A stretch of 64,000 nucleotides of DNA from CBDBEU01 sp965204565 (GCA_965204565.1 CBDBEU010000005.1:1302001-1366000); one strand, 5' to 3'; counted from the stretch's first letter, positions 34,369 to 43,645 are shown. Numbers and translations: made by a program. The notes: generated from the letters alone by a model not told the origin.

Positions 34369-34809
34369 TCACGCCGCGGCGTCGGCAGTTTCCTCACGCT
34401 CGGCGGCGAATCCCTGGGGCGGGCCAGAGTCCTGGCCGCGCGCTTCCTCGTCGCGGTCAACGAATTCGATCACCGCCATGGGCGCTGAATCGCCATAGCG
34501 GAAACCGGCTTTCATGATCCGGGTATAGCCGCCACTGCGCTCGGCATAGCGCGGCCCCAGTGTGTCGAACAGCTTGGCGACGATGGTGCGGTCATTGTGC
34601 AGCTTGGACAGAGCTTGGCGGCGCGCATGCAGATCACCGCGCTTGGCCAGCGTCACCAGACGCTCGACCACCGGGCGCAGTTCCTTGGCCTTGGGCAGAG
34701 TGGTGACAATCTGCTCATGCTTAATCAGCGCCACCGACATATTGGCGAACAACGCCTTGCGGTGTCTGGCAGTGCGGTTGAGTTTGCGTCCCGAATTGCG
34801 GTGGCGCAT
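34369..34809 (-). CDS. rplQ: Ribosomal protein L17
   Basis: 146 residues. The L17 core MRHRNSGRKLNRTARHRKALFANMSVALIKHEQIVTTLPKAKELRPVVE is followed by a family-typical region and an alphaproteobacterial acidic C-terminal tail (EEARGQDSGPPQGFAAEREETADAAA). Last gene of the ribosomal cluster, 29 bases after rpoA. No clear hairpin terminator follows within 60 bases. Confidence 0.97.
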   Translation of the reverse strand: MRHRNSGRKLNRTARHRKALFANMSVALIKHEQIVTTLPKAKELRPVVERLVTLAKRGDLHARRQALSKLHNDRTIVAKLFDTLGPRYAERSGGYTRIMKAGFRYGDSAPMAVIEFVDRDEEARGQDSGPPQGFAAEREETADAAA

Positions 34810-34838
34810 GGCGGTTCCCCCGGGCGGCGCTTGTGGCC

Positions 34839-35855
34839 TTAAAAGTGTTCCTCGTAGCGCTTGGCCATATCGTCAATATTGTCGGGCGGCCAATTCGGCA
34901 CATCAATGCCGAGGTGGAGGCCCATCTGCGCCAGCACTTCCTTGATTTCATTGAGTGATTTGCGGCCAAAATTCGGTGTCCGGAGCATTTCGCCCTCGGA
35001 TTTCTGAATGAGGTCGCCAATATAGACGATGTTGTCGTTCTTCAGGCAGTTGGCCGAACGCACGGAAAGTTCGAGCTCGTCGACCTTCTTGAGCAGCGTC
35101 GGGTTGAAGGCAAGCTCCGGTGCGCTCTCCTCGACCACTTTCTTGCGCGGTTCCATGAAATTGACGAACACCTGCAGCTGGTCCTGGAGAATGCGCGCCG
35201 CATAGGCAACCGCATCTTCGGGAGTGAGCGATCCGTCAGTCTCGACCGAAAGGGTGAGCTTGTCATAGTCGAGGATCTGACCCTCGCGGGTGTTCTCGAC
35301 CTTGTAGGAGACCTTGCGCATGGGACTGTAGAGGCTGTCGACCGCGATCAGGCCGATCGGCGCATCCTCGGGCCGGTTGTGCTCGGCCGGCACATAGCCC
35401 TTGCCGATCTGGACCATGAACTCGATGCGGATCTCGGCATTCTCATCGAGCGTGCACAGCGGCAGATCGGGATTGAGGATCTCCACATCGGCGGTGTCTT
35501 CAATATCGCCGGCGGTCACCGTGCACGGGCCTTCCTTACGCAGGACCAGACGGCGCGGCGTGGCGGAATGCATCCTCAGCGCAATATCCTTGATATTGAG
35601 CACAATGTCGGTGACGTCCTCGCGAACGCCGGAGATGGAAGAGAATTCGTGAAGAACGCCGTCAATCTGCACCGAGGTGACGGCCGCGCCTTGGAGCGAT
35701 GACAAAAGCACACGACGAAGCGAATTGCCGAGCGTCAGGCCGAAGCCGCGTTCAAGCGGCTCGGCGATGAGCTGCGCCGAGGTTGCCGGGTCATGTCCCG
35801 AATTAACATCGAGCTTGTTCGGCTTGATAAGTTCCTGCCAGTTCTTCTCGATCAC
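34839..35855 (-). CDS. rpoA: RNA polymerase alpha subunit
   Basis: 338 residues. N-terminal assembly domain with LERGFGLTLGNSLRRVLLSSLQGAAVTSVQIDG, and C-terminal domain (ELELSVRSANCLKNDNIVYIGDL...GRKSLNEIKEVLAQMGLHLG) that touches UP elements and activators. Start is the GTG at 35855 (IEKNWQELIKPNKLDV follows) with AGAGGA about eight bases upstream; longer in-frame starts up to 35987 would overlap rpsK. GTG is usual for rpoA in this group. Confidence 0.97.
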   Translation of the reverse strand: MIEKNWQELIKPNKLDVNSGHDPATSAQLIAEPLERGFGLTLGNSLRRVLLSSLQGAAVTSVQIDGVLHEFSSISGVREDVTDIVLNIKDIALRMHSATPRRLVLRKEGPCTVTAGDIEDTADVEILNPDLPLCTLDENAEIRIEFMVQIGKGYVPAEHNRPEDAPIGLIAVDSLYSPMRKVSYKVENTREGQILDYDKLTLSVETDGSLTPEDAVAYAARILQDQLQVFVNFMEPRKKVVEESAPELAFNPTLLKKVDELELSVRSANCLKNDNIVYIGDLIQKSEGEMLRTPNFGRKSLNEIKEVLAQMGLHLGIDVPNWPPDNIDDMAKRYEEHF

Positions 35856-35952
35856 GGTAGGTCCTCTTGGGGATGCGCCGCGAAGCTGGGTGCGGCGACG
35901 AAACGGGCGTTGGGTGGCGGGCGCAGCAATACGTCCCGGCCGGGACGCGTTA

Positions 35953-36342
35953 CTAAACCCGGCGCCTCTTGGGCGGCCGGCAGCCATTATGCGGAATTGG
36001 CGTCACGTCACGAATTGCGGTGACAATGAAGCCCGTGGCCTGGAGCGCACGCAGCGCTGATTCACGGCCCGAGCCAGGTCCCTTGACCTGAACCTCGATG
36101 GTGGTCATGCCGTGCTCCATGGCCTTCTTGGTAGCTTCCTCGGCTGCCACCTGAGCGGCATAGGGCGTGGATTTACGTGATCCCTTAAAGCCCATTCCAC
36201 CAGCTGACGCCCAAGAAATGGCATTGCCCTGAGCGTCGGTAATGGTGATCATGGTGTTGTTGAAAGTGGCGTTCACATGCGCCACTCCCGACGAAATGTT
36301 CTTGCGCTCGCGGCGCCGAACCCGCGTTGTATCCTTGGCCAT
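35953..36342 (-). CDS. rpsK: Ribosomal protein S11
   Basis: 129 residues with the S11 marks SGVAHVNATFNNTMITITDAQGN and the C-terminal DVTPIPHNGCRPPKRRRV. Lies 44 bases after rpsM and 97 before rpoA. Standard alpha-operon position. Confidence 0.98.
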   Translation of the reverse strand: MAKDTTRVRRRERKNISSGVAHVNATFNNTMITITDAQGNAISWASAGGMGFKGSRKSTPYAAQVAAEEATKKAMEHGMTTIEVQVKGPGSGRESALRALQATGFIVTAIRDVTPIPHNGCRPPKRRRV

Positions 36343-36386
36343 CGTTTCCGTCTTCCTGTCTGGTCATGCTTTAAAAAGAAGCGTGC

Positions 36387-36755
36387 CTATTTTCTCCTGC
36401 CGGCGATTGCCTTGGCAGGGCCTTTGCGGGTGCGCGCATTGGTATGGGTCCGCTGACCGCGAACCGGCAGGCCACGACGGTGGCGCAGACCCTGGTAGCA
36501 GCCCAGATCCATCAGCCGCTTGATGTTCATCGCGACTTCTCGGCGGCAATCGCCTTCGACCTGGTAGTCGCGGTCGATCACCTCGCGAATCTGGATCACC
36601 TCGGCATCGGACAATTCGCTGACCCGGCGCGTCAGGTCGAGATTGACCTTCTGGCAAATCTTGCGCGCCGAAGACGGGCCGATGCCATGAATATAGCTCA
36701 ACGCAACTTCAACTCGCTTGTTGGTCGGTATGTTGACACCAGCAATTCGGGCCAC
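36387..36755 (-). CDS. rpsM: Ribosomal protein S13
   Basis: 122 residues beginning ARIAGVNIPTNKRVEVALSYIHGIG and ending GPAKAIAGRRK. The start is the GTG at 36755, supported by GGGAGGA six bases upstream; earlier in-frame codons give extra residues not found in the family. The gap to adk (about 150 bases) could hold a promoter for the alpha operon part. Confidence 0.97.
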   Translation of the reverse strand: MARIAGVNIPTNKRVEVALSYIHGIGPSSARKICQKVNLDLTRRVSELSDAEVIQIREVIDRDYQVEGDCRREVAMNIKRLMDLGCYQGLRHRRGLPVRGQRTHTNARTRKGPAKAIAGRRK

Positions 36756-36909
36756 TTCCAGTCCTCCCATTGTAGCAAAAATCAGCCGATTTGCCACGCC
36801 CATCGGGTGTGCAAAACGGCTTCGCTCAGTTGGTGCTGAATTCCGCTGGGCTTTTAGCGGAGATTCTGCGCCCAAGTCAATCATCACCGCCCAATTGGCG
36901 GTCTAAAAG

Positions 36910-37494
36910 TCACATGCCGTGGTCGAGCGCCAATACATCCTCAATCTGGTCCGTCACTTCGTTGATGGTGGCCATGCCATCGACCGATTTCAGCATGTTG
37001 CGGGCACGATAATACTCGATCACCGACGCGGTCTTGGCGTGATAGACGTCGAGCCGACGCTTCAGCGCCTCGGCATTGTCGTCCTCGCGCGCACCGCCCG
37101 GCTGTTCGGCGGCACGGGTCATAATGCGATCGATCAAAATCGTATCATCAACCGCCATCTCAACCACCGCATCGAGCTTCATGCCGCGTTCGGACAAAAC
37201 CCCGTCAAGCGCCTCGGCCTGGACGACGGTGCGGGGAAATCCATCGAAAACGATGCCGCCGGCGCAGTCGGGCTCGCCAATACGCTCGGAAATGATGCCG
37301 ATCATGATCTGGTCGAGCACCAGTTCGCCGCGTGCCATGATGTCCTTGGCCTTCAGACCGATCTCGGTGCCGGCAGCGATCGCCGCACGCAGCATGTCGC
37401 CGGTCGACAACTGGACCAGGCCGTGACCGTCCTGCAGCTTCTTGGCCTGGGTGCCCTTGCCCGCACCCGGAGGCCCCAACAAAATCAGATTCAC
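36910..37494 (-). CDS. adk: Adenylate kinase
   Basis: 194 residues, the short type without a full zinc-binding lid insertion. P-loop GPPGAGKGTQ (about 7-16), VFDGFPRTVVQAEALD and the RAAEQPGGAREDDNAEALKRRL lid region are clear. Interconverts ATP, AMP and ADP. Its ATG overlaps the secY stop by 4 bases, so the two are translationally coupled, the usual spc order. Confidence 0.97.
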   Translation of the reverse strand: MNLILLGPPGAGKGTQAKKLQDGHGLVQLSTGDMLRAAIAAGTEIGLKAKDIMARGELVLDQIMIGIISERIGEPDCAGGIVFDGFPRTVVQAEALDGVLSERGMKLDAVVEMAVDDTILIDRIMTRAAEQPGGAREDDNAEALKRRLDVYHAKTASVIEYYRARNMLKSVDGMATINEVTDQIEDVLALDHGM

Positions 37495-38822
37495 CTCCTG
37501 CGCCCCCTCAGCCGTGATTTCTTGACCAGCCCCTCATATTGATGCGCCAGCAAATGGCTTTGAGCCTGGGAGACGGTATCCATGGTGACAGAGACCACGA
37601 TCAGTAGCGATGTACCACCAAAATAGAATGGCACCGCGGCATAGGAAATTAACAGTTCCGGCAGCAGACAGACCGCAGCCAGATAAGCAGCGCCAGCCAC
37701 GGTGATGCGGGTCAGCACATAATCGAGATATTCGGCGGTGCGCTCACCCGGCCTGATCCCGGGAATGAAACCGCCATATTTCTTCAGATTGTCGGCGGTG
37801 TCGGCGGGATTGAACACGATCGCGGTATAGAAGAAGGCGAAAAACACGATACCGCCAATGTAGAAGGCCAGATACAGCGGCTGGCCGCGGCCCAGAAGCG
37901 CTGTCACCGTGGTCAGCCATTCAGGCCCGGAGCCGGAAGAGAAATTGGCCACCGTCACCGGCATCAGCAGCAGTGATGAGGCGAAAATCGGCGGAATCAC
38001 GCCAGCGGTATTGAGCTTCAGCGGCAGATGCGATGAATCGCCGCCGAACATGCGATTTCCGACCTGGCGTTTGGGATACTGGATCAACAGCCGGCGCTGG
38101 GCGCGCTCCATGAACACGATAAAGGCGATGACGACCACTGCCATGATGATGATGGCGAAGATCACCCAGGTTGCCAGCGCGCCCTGGCGCCCGAGCTCCA
38201 AGGTATTGGCCATGGCCGAGGGCATTTCGGCGATGATGCCGGAAAAGATGATCAGCGAGATGCCGTTGCCGATGCCGCGCGCGGTGATCTGCTCGCCGAG
38301 CCACATCAGGAACACGGTGCCGCCCACCAGGGTAATGACCGAGGAGATACGGAAATAGAACCCCGGATCGACCACCACATTGCCAGCACCCTCAAGGCCG
38401 ACGGCGATGCCATAGCCCTGAAGGGCTGCGAGAAACACGGTGCCGTAGCGGGTGTACTGGTTGATCTGCTTGCGGCCCGCCTCGCCTTCCTTCTTGAGCT
38501 GCTCAAGATGGGGTGAGACCGCGCTCATCAGCTGCATGATGATGGACGCGGAAATGTAGGGCATGATGTTCAGGGCAAAGATCGCCATGCGGCCGACAGC
38601 GCCACCGGCGAACATGTCGAACATGCCGATAATGCCGGACTGGTTGCGCTGGAACACATCAGCCAGCGCCTCGCCATTGATGCCGGGCAGCGGAATGTAG
38701 GTGCCCAGCCGATAGATCAGCAGTGCGCCCAGCGTAAACAGGATACGGCGTTTGAGGTCCGTCGCCTTGGCAAACGCGGAGAAATTGATATTGGCAGCGA
38801 GTTGCTCGGCAGCAGATGCCAT
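37491..38822 (-). CDS. secY: Protein translocase subunit SecY
   Basis: 443 residues, ten membrane helices. Typical segments are LGALLIYRLGTYIPLPGI near helix 1, FALNIMPYISASIIMQLM in helix 2, YPKRQVGNRMFGGDSSHLPLKLNTAGVIPPIFASSLLL around the cytoplasmic C4/C5 area, and GGTSLLIVVSVTMDTVSQ at the last helix. Forms the export channel with SecE and SecG. Follows rplO by 37 bases. Confidence 0.98.
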   Translation of the reverse strand: MASAAEQLAANINFSAFAKATDLKRRILFTLGALLIYRLGTYIPLPGINGEALADVFQRNQSGIIGMFDMFAGGAVGRMAIFALNIMPYISASIIMQLMSAVSPHLEQLKKEGEAGRKQINQYTRYGTVFLAALQGYGIAVGLEGAGNVVVDPGFYFRISSVITLVGGTVFLMWLGEQITARGIGNGISLIIFSGIIAEMPSAMANTLELGRQGALATWVIFAIIIMAVVVIAFIVFMERAQRRLLIQYPKRQVGNRMFGGDSSHLPLKLNTAGVIPPIFASSLLLMPVTVANFSSGSGPEWLTTVTALLGRGQPLYLAFYIGGIVFFAFFYTAIVFNPADTADNLKKYGGFIPGIRPGERTAEYLDYVLTRITVAGAAYLAAVCLLPELLISYAAVPFYFGGTSLLIVVSVTMDTVSQAQSHLLAHQYEGLVKKSRLRGRRR

Positions 38823-38859
38823 GTCGCCTCCTCCTGCGGACCGTTAAAGGCCGTACAGC

Positions 38860-39414
38860 CTAGCTTGCCGCCGCTTCGGCGGCGTGGGCTTCGCGTTTTG
38901 CCCGGGCAGTCTCGCGGCGCTCGGTGCGCTTGCCGGTTTTCAGCGGCGGCTTCTTGCCCGGCAGAACCGTGACGCTGCCACCGGCCTTCTCAACCGCCTC
39001 GATCGCGGTTTTCGATGCGCCGGCAACTTCAAAAGAGAGCTTGGCGGTGATGTCGCCGCGCCCCAGAAGGCGCACACCGTCGCGCAGCTTGGTGACAATG
39101 CCTGCATCGCGCAGCGTCTCGACCGTGACCGCAGCCTTGCCGTCAAGCTTGCCGTCGTCAATCGCCTGCTGCACGCGCCCGATATTTACTGCGTTGTATT
39201 TCTTGGCAAAAATGTTGTTGAAGCCGCGCTTCGGCAACCGCCGATGCAGCGGCATCTGGCCACCCTCGAAACCCTTGATGGCAACGCCAGAGCGTGATTT
39301 CTGACCCTTGACGCCACGACCGGCTGTCTTGCCGATGCCCGATCCAATACCGCGCCCGACGCGCTTGCGCTCTTTTCGTGCTCCGGCATTATCGGAAATT
39401 TCGTTCAATCGCAT
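38860..39414 (-). CDS. rplO: Ribosomal protein L15
   Basis: 184 residues with KRVGRGIGSGIGKTAGRGVKGQKSRSG and EGGQMPLHRRLPKRGF. The C-terminus carries a Lys/Arg/Ala extension (RTERRETARAKREAHAAEAAAS) beyond the E. coli length. Start is the ATG at 39414 (RLNEISDNAGARKERKRVG follows); the in-frame codon at 39459 would lengthen it atypically. Confidence 0.97.
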   Translation of the reverse strand: MRLNEISDNAGARKERKRVGRGIGSGIGKTAGRGVKGQKSRSGVAIKGFEGGQMPLHRRLPKRGFNNIFAKKYNAVNIGRVQQAIDDGKLDGKAAVTVETLRDAGIVTKLRDGVRLLGRGDITAKLSFEVAGASKTAIEAVEKAGGSVTVLPGKKPPLKTGKRTERRETARAKREAHAAEAAAS

Positions 39415-39470
39415 GCGTTCAATCCATTTAATGCGAACCGCGCCATTCAGACGGTGCAACTCAAGTAGTA

Positions 39471-39668
39471 TCAGGCTTGACCGTCGTCAATGACACGGAC
39501 CATGTGAGCGACCTTGGCAATCATGCCGCGCACGGCGGGGGTGTCCTCCAGCGTGCTGCGGCGGCGTATCTTGTTGAGCCCGAGGCCAACCAGGGTCGCG
39601 CGCTGATCGGCAGGCCGCCGGATCGGGCTTGAGGTCTGCTCGACCGTGACTGTCTTTTTATCCGCCAT
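39471..39668 (-). CDS. rpmD: Ribosomal protein L30
   Basis: 65 residues with the core SSPIRRPADQRATLVGLGLNK and VRGMIAKVAHMVRV, typical of L30. Sits 10 bases after rpsE and 56 before rplO. Confidence 0.96.
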   Translation of the reverse strand: MADKKTVTVEQTSSPIRRPADQRATLVGLGLNKIRRRSTLEDTPAVRGMIAKVAHMVRVIDDGQA

Positions 39669-39678
39669 CTGCGCTCCC

Positions 39679-40233
39679 CTATTCGGCGTTGATGTCGCCG
39701 GCGGTGTCCTGGCGGCGCGAGACGATATCGCTCACCTTCAACCCGCGCCGTGCGGCAACCATGCGCGGGCTCTGCTCGCGCTTCAGCGCATCGAACGTGG
39801 CGCGCACCATGTTGTAGGGATTAGCGGTTCCTTGCGACTTGGCAACCACATCCTGAACGCCAAGGGTCTCGAACACGGCGCGCATCGGACCGCCGGCGAT
39901 GATGCCGGTTCCGGGAGGCGCGGCGCGCAGCAGCACCTTGCCGGCGCCATGATGGCCGGCGATGTTGTGATGCAGGGTGCGGCCTTCGCGCAGCGGTACG
40001 CGGATCATGGTGCGCTTGGCCAATTCAGTGGCCTTGCGAATGGCTTCGGGCACTTCACGCGCCTTGCCGTGACCAAAGCCAACCCGGCCCTTCTGGTCAC
40101 CAACCACGACAAGTGCTGCAAAACCGAACCGCCGGCCACCCTTTACCACCTTGGCGACACGGTTGATGTGCACCAGCTTGTCGACGAACTCGCCATCGCG
40201 GTCGTCGCGGTTTCTCATGGGCTCACGCGCCAT
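39679..40233 (-). CDS. rpsE: Ribosomal protein S5
   Basis: 184 residues with VDKLVHINRVAKVVKGGRRFGFAALVVVGD, GRVGFGHGKAREVPEAIRKA and APPGTGIIAGGPMRAV. The ATG at 40233 has AAGGGA seven bases upstream and is preferred to the adjoining GTG at 40236. Helps decoding accuracy at the A site. Confidence 0.97.
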   Translation of the reverse strand: MAREPMRNRDDRDGEFVDKLVHINRVAKVVKGGRRFGFAALVVVGDQKGRVGFGHGKAREVPEAIRKATELAKRTMIRVPLREGRTLHHNIAGHHGAGKVLLRAAPPGTGIIAGGPMRAVFETLGVQDVVAKSQGTANPYNMVRATFDALKREQSPRMVAARRGLKVSDIVSRRQDTAGDINAE

Positions 40234-40244
40234 CACATCATCCC

Positions 40245-40607
40245 TTAAAAACCAAGTCCGCCCTCGCGCGCGGCTTCAGCCAGAGCCTTGACCCGGCCAT
40301 GATAGAGGTACGAGCCGCGATCAAACACAACCTGTTCAATCCCGGCACTCTTGGCACGCTCGGCAATTACCTTGCCGACAGCACTTGCCGCATCGATATC
40401 AGCACCGGTCTTGAGACCGGAGCGTACATCCTTTTCCAGTGTTGAGGCGGCTGCCAGCGTATGGCCGCTGGCGTCATCGATCAGCTGGGCATAGATATTT
40501 TTCGACGAGCGGAAAACACTGAGCCGCGGCCGGCCAGTGGCGCGCATGCGCAGCCGGCGACGTACCCGGTTGCGGCGTTGTGCGATCTTCTTGTTGCGAG
40601 CGGTCAT
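40245..40607 (-). CDS. rplR: Ribosomal protein L18
   Basis: 120 residues: basic N-terminus (RNKKIAQRRNRVRRRLR), RPRLSVFRSSKNIYAQLIDD, and the end FDRGSYLYHGRVKALAEAAREGGLGF. Binds 5S rRNA. The ATG at 40607 is chosen because the frame upstream overlaps rplF. Confidence 0.97.
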   Translation of the reverse strand: MTARNKKIAQRRNRVRRRLRMRATGRPRLSVFRSSKNIYAQLIDDASGHTLAAASTLEKDVRSGLKTGADIDAASAVGKVIAERAKSAGIEQVVFDRGSYLYHGRVKALAEAAREGGLGF

Positions 40608-40620
40608 CGGTCCCACATGC

Positions 40621-41154
40621 CTATTTCTTCTTGCCTTCCTTGCGGAAGATGTACTCGCCGGTATAGCGCACGCCCTTGCTCTTGTAGGGCTCGGGCGGAC
40701 GGTAGCGGCGGATTTCGGATGCCACCTGGCCAACCTTCTGCTTGTCGATGCCCGAGACGGTGATCTCGGTCGGGCGCGGACAGGCAATGGTGATGTCGCT
40801 CGGGATGTCATAATTGACATCGTGGCTGAAACCGAGCGCCAGTTTGAGCTTGTTGCCTTCAACAGCAGCGCGGTAGCCGACGCCGGTAATCTCGAGCGTC
40901 TTGGTAAAGCCTTCCGACACGCCTTCGACCAGATTGGACACCACGGTGCGCGACAGGCCCCACATGGACCGCCCGCGCTTGGTGTCGGCGCGCGGATTGA
41001 CGCTAATCTCGCCGTCTTCGAGCTTGGCAATCACATCATCAACCAGCACAGCGGACAGCTCGCCCTTGGGCCCCTTGACGGAAATCGCCTGGCCATCGAC
41101 CGTGGCGGTGACGCCAGAGGGCACGGTGACTGCTTTTTTTCCAATTCGTGACAC
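40621..41154 (-). CDS. rplF: Ribosomal protein L6
   Basis: 177 residues: SRIGKKAVTVPSGVTATVDG at the start and PEPYKSKGVRYTGEYIFRKEGKKK at the end. The start is a GTG at 41154 with GGAG about eleven bases upstream; no ATG fits the family N-terminus. Confidence 0.97.
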   Translation of the reverse strand: MSRIGKKAVTVPSGVTATVDGQAISVKGPKGELSAVLVDDVIAKLEDGEISVNPRADTKRGRSMWGLSRTVVSNLVEGVSEGFTKTLEITGVGYRAAVEGNKLKLALGFSHDVNYDIPSDITIACPRPTEITVSGIDKQKVGQVASEIRRYRPPEPYKSKGVRYTGEYIFRKEGKKK

Positions 41155-41179
41155 GGTTCTGTTTCTCCGCAGCGCCCGA

Positions 41180-41578
41180 TCAGAACACTTTGCACAAGAC
41201 TTCGCCGCCGACATTGTTCTCACGCGCGTCGGTGTCGGACATGACACCCTTCGGCGTGGACAGGATCGACAGGCCAAGCCCGTTATAGACTCGTGGAAGA
41301 TCGGCGACAGAGGAATAGACCCGGCGTCCGGGTTTTGACACCCTCTGGATCTCCTTAATCACCGAAGTGCCATCGTGATATTTAAGCTCGATCTCGAATT
41401 CCGGAAACGAGCCTTCCATTTTTACGCGCGCAAAACCGCGAATAAATCCTTCAGTTTCAAGAACATTGAGCACCCGCTCGCGCAGCCGCGAGGCCGGTGT
41501 CGACACCTTGTTTTTGCCTCGCATCTGCGCATTGCGGATGCGGGTTAGCATGTCACCCAGTGGGTCGGTCATCACCAT
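41180..41578 (-). CDS. rpsH: Ribosomal protein S8
   Basis: 132 residues: TDPLGDMLTRIRNAQMRGKN at the start and GLGLSILSTPKGVMSDTDAR near the end. Two ATGs, at 41578 and 41572, are possible starts; AGGA lies nine bases before the first. Confidence 0.97.
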   Translation of the reverse strand: MVMTDPLGDMLTRIRNAQMRGKNKVSTPASRLRERVLNVLETEGFIRGFARVKMEGSFPEFEIELKYHDGTSVIKEIQRVSKPGRRVYSSVADLPRVYNGLGLSILSTPKGVMSDTDARENNVGGEVLCKVF

Positions 41579-41590
41579 TGAGGCTTGTTC

Positions 41591-41896
41591 CTACCAGCTC
41601 GACTTAACCATGCCAGGGATCTGTCCCTGGGACGCGAAATCACGCAGCGCGATGCGCGACATTCCAAGCTTCCTGTAAAATCCGCGCGGGCGTCCGGTCA
41701 CCTCGCAACGATTGCGAATGCGGGTGGGCGCCGAGTTTCGGGGAAGCTGCGCCAGGCGCAGATTGGCCTGGAAGCGCTCCTCCATACTGAGCGACATGTC
41801 GTCGGTAATCGCCTTCAGCCGCGTGCGCTTGGATGCGAACTTGGCCGTCATGCGACGCCGCTTCTTGTTGCGTTCAACCGCGCTTTTCTTCGCCAT
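41591..41896 (-). CDS. rpsN: Ribosomal protein S14
   Basis: 101 residues, the long zinc-free type with no CxxC pairs (AKKSAVERNKKRRRMTAKFA; RCEVTGRPRGFYRKLGMSRIALRD). The ATG at 41896 replaces a longer frame start that overlaps rplE. Confidence 0.97.
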   Translation of the reverse strand: MAKKSAVERNKKRRRMTAKFASKRTRLKAITDDMSLSMEERFQANLRLAQLPRNSAPTRIRNRCEVTGRPRGFYRKLGMSRIALRDFASQGQIPGMVKSSW

Positions 41897-41918
41897 GTTG
41901 TCTCCTTGCCCCGGCGCT

Positions 41919-42476
41919 TCAGTTGCGAAACGGAAAATTGAGTTCGCGCAACAGCACGCTTGCTTCTTCATCGGTACGAGCGGTGGTGCAGACCACCACA
42001 TCGAGCCCCCAGATCTCCTCGACCTTGTCGTAGTTGATCTCGGGAAAGACGATGTGTTCCTTGATGCCCAGCGAGTAATTGCCGCCGCCGTCGAAACTGC
42101 CCGGATTGAGGCCGCGGAAGTCGCGCACGCGCGGCAGGGCGATGGTTACCAGACGATCGATGAATTCGTACATGCGCTCGCGGCGCAGCGTCACCTTGGT
42201 ACCGACCTGCATGCCTTCGCGCAGCTTGAAATTGGCGATCGACTTGCGCGCCTTGGTGATCACCGGGCGCTGGCCTGCAATCGCGGCAAGGTCTTTGGCG
42301 GCAGCGGTGATCTTCTTGAAATCAGCGACCGCTTCGCCAATGCCCATATTGAGCACCACCTTGTCGAGATGCGGCACCTGGAGCGGGTTGGTATAGCCGA
42401 ACTCCTTGATCAGTTTGGGGCGCACTTCATTGTCATAATGGGCGCGCAGGCGCGGCGTGTAAGCTGGCTCAGCCAT
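41919..42476 (-). CDS. rplE: Ribosomal protein L5
   Basis: 185 residues: YTPRLRAHYDNEVRPKLIKEFGYTN, LDKVVLNMGIGEA and GGNYSLGIKEHIVFPEINYDKV. Binds 5S rRNA. Its start overlaps the end of rplX by 8 bases. Confidence 0.97.
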   Translation of the reverse strand: MAEPAYTPRLRAHYDNEVRPKLIKEFGYTNPLQVPHLDKVVLNMGIGEAVADFKKITAAAKDLAAIAGQRPVITKARKSIANFKLREGMQVGTKVTLRRERMYEFIDRLVTIALPRVRDFRGLNPGSFDGGGNYSLGIKEHIVFPEINYDKVEEIWGLDVVVCTTARTDEEASVLLRELNFPFRN

Positions 42477-42786
42477 CGATCACTCCTCCTGAGCGCTTGG
42501 CAAAACGCACCTTGCGGCCGTCTTCCTGAAACTTGAATCCGATCCGCGTCGGCTTGTTGTCTTCCAAGTCGGCGATCGCAAGATTGGACAGGTGGATCGA
42601 GGCTTCCTTGGCGATGATGCCGCCCTGCTCACCGGCGCTCTGGCGGGTATGGCGGCGCACGATATTGACGCCCTGGACGATGGCGCGGCCACGTTCGGGG
42701 AGCATGCGCAAGACGTCACCGGCCTTGCCCTTGTCCTTGCCGGTGAGGACCACAACGCGGTCGCCTTTTCTGATCTTCGCAGCCAT
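42469..42786 (-). CDS. rplX: Ribosomal protein L24
   Basis: 105 residues with the KOW motif GDRVVVLTGKDKGKAGDVLRM near the start and GVNIVRRHTRQSAGEQGGIIAKEA. Assembly initiator of the large subunit. It abuts rplN directly. Confidence 0.97.
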   Translation of the reverse strand: MAAKIRKGDRVVVLTGKDKGKAGDVLRMLPERGRAIVQGVNIVRRHTRQSAGEQGGIIAKEASIHLSNLAIADLEDNKPTRIGFKFQEDGRKVRFAKRSGGVIDG

Positions 42787-43155
42787 TTAAAGAACCTCCG
42801 GCGCGAGAGAGACGATTTTCATATGGTTCTTGGCTCTGAGTTCACGGGTGACGGGGCCAAAGATGCGCGTGCCGATGGGCTCGCCCTGCGGGTTGATCAG
42901 CACCGCGGCGTTGCGATCGAAGCGGATCACGGTGCCGTCGCGGCGGCGGATGTCCTTGGCGGTGCGAACGATCACCGCCTTCATCACCTCGCCCTTCTTC
43001 ACCCGGCCGCGCGGAATAGCTTCCTTGACCGACACCACGATGATGTCGCCAATGCCGGCGTATTTGCGCTTTGAACCGCCGAGAACCTTGATGCACTGCA
43101 CCTGGCGCGCGCCTGAGTTGTCGGCGACATCGAGGTTGGTTTGCATCTGTATCAT
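42787..43155 (-). CDS. rplN: Ribosomal protein L14
   Basis: 122 residues: MIQMQTNLDVADNSGARQVQ at the start, KGEVMKAVIVRTAKDIRRRDG and FGPVTRELRAKNHMKIVSLAPEVL at the end. Unremarkable. Confidence 0.98.
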   Translation of the reverse strand: MIQMQTNLDVADNSGARQVQCIKVLGGSKRKYAGIGDIIVVSVKEAIPRGRVKKGEVMKAVIVRTAKDIRRRDGTVIRFDRNAAVLINPQGEPIGTRIFGPVTRELRAKNHMKIVSLAPEVL

Positions 43156-43194
43156 GGGCTTCTTGCCTCAGTATTTCTATTGGCCGGGCTGACG

Positions 43195-43434
43195 TCAGCC
43201 GGCCTGTTCCTCAAGCACCATCCAGCGCTTGAGTTTGGAGAAGGGCTTGCATTCCTGAATGCGCACCTTTTCGCCGATCTTGTGAGCATTGGATTCGTCA
43301 TGTGCGTGGTAGCGCTTGGAACGGCGCACCGTCTTTTTGAACAGGGGATCGGCGAAGCGGCGATCGACGCGCACGACAACGGTCTTGTCGGCCTTGTCGC
43401 TTTCGACTGTCCCTTGCAGAATTCGTTTCGGCAT
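43195..43434 (-). CDS. rpsQ: Ribosomal protein S17
   Basis: 79 residues: PKRILQGTVESDKADKTVVVRVDR and IGEKVRIQECKPFSKLKRW. Start at the ATG at 43434; the longer frame overlaps rpmC. Confidence 0.97.
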   Translation of the reverse strand: MPKRILQGTVESDKADKTVVVRVDRRFADPLFKKTVRRSKRYHAHDESNAHKIGEKVRIQECKPFSKLKRWMVLEEQAG

Positions 43435-43441
43435 TTCGGTC

Positions 43442-43645
43442 TCAGGCCTCTGCTGGCGTTGCGCTGGTCGCGCGTTGCACGGTTTTGATGCGCGCGATGG
43501 CGCGGCGCACTTCGCGCACGCGGGCGGTGTTTTCAAGCTGGCCGGTGGCGGCCTGGAAGCGCAAATTGAACTGCTCGCGCTTGAGCTTGATCAGTTCATC
43601 CTCAAGCTGGTCGGCGCTGAGGTCGCGCACTTCTGAAATCTTCAT
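43442..43645 (-). CDS. rpmC: Ribosomal protein L29
   Basis: 67 residues: two-helix protein, MKISEVRDLSADQLEDEL and KREQFNLRFQAATGQLENTARVREVRRAIARIKT. The ATG at 43645 gives the family length. Lies at the peptide exit near trigger factor's docking site. Confidence 0.96.
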   Translation of the reverse strand: MKISEVRDLSADQLEDELIKLKREQFNLRFQAATGQLENTARVREVRRAIARIKTVQRATSATPAEA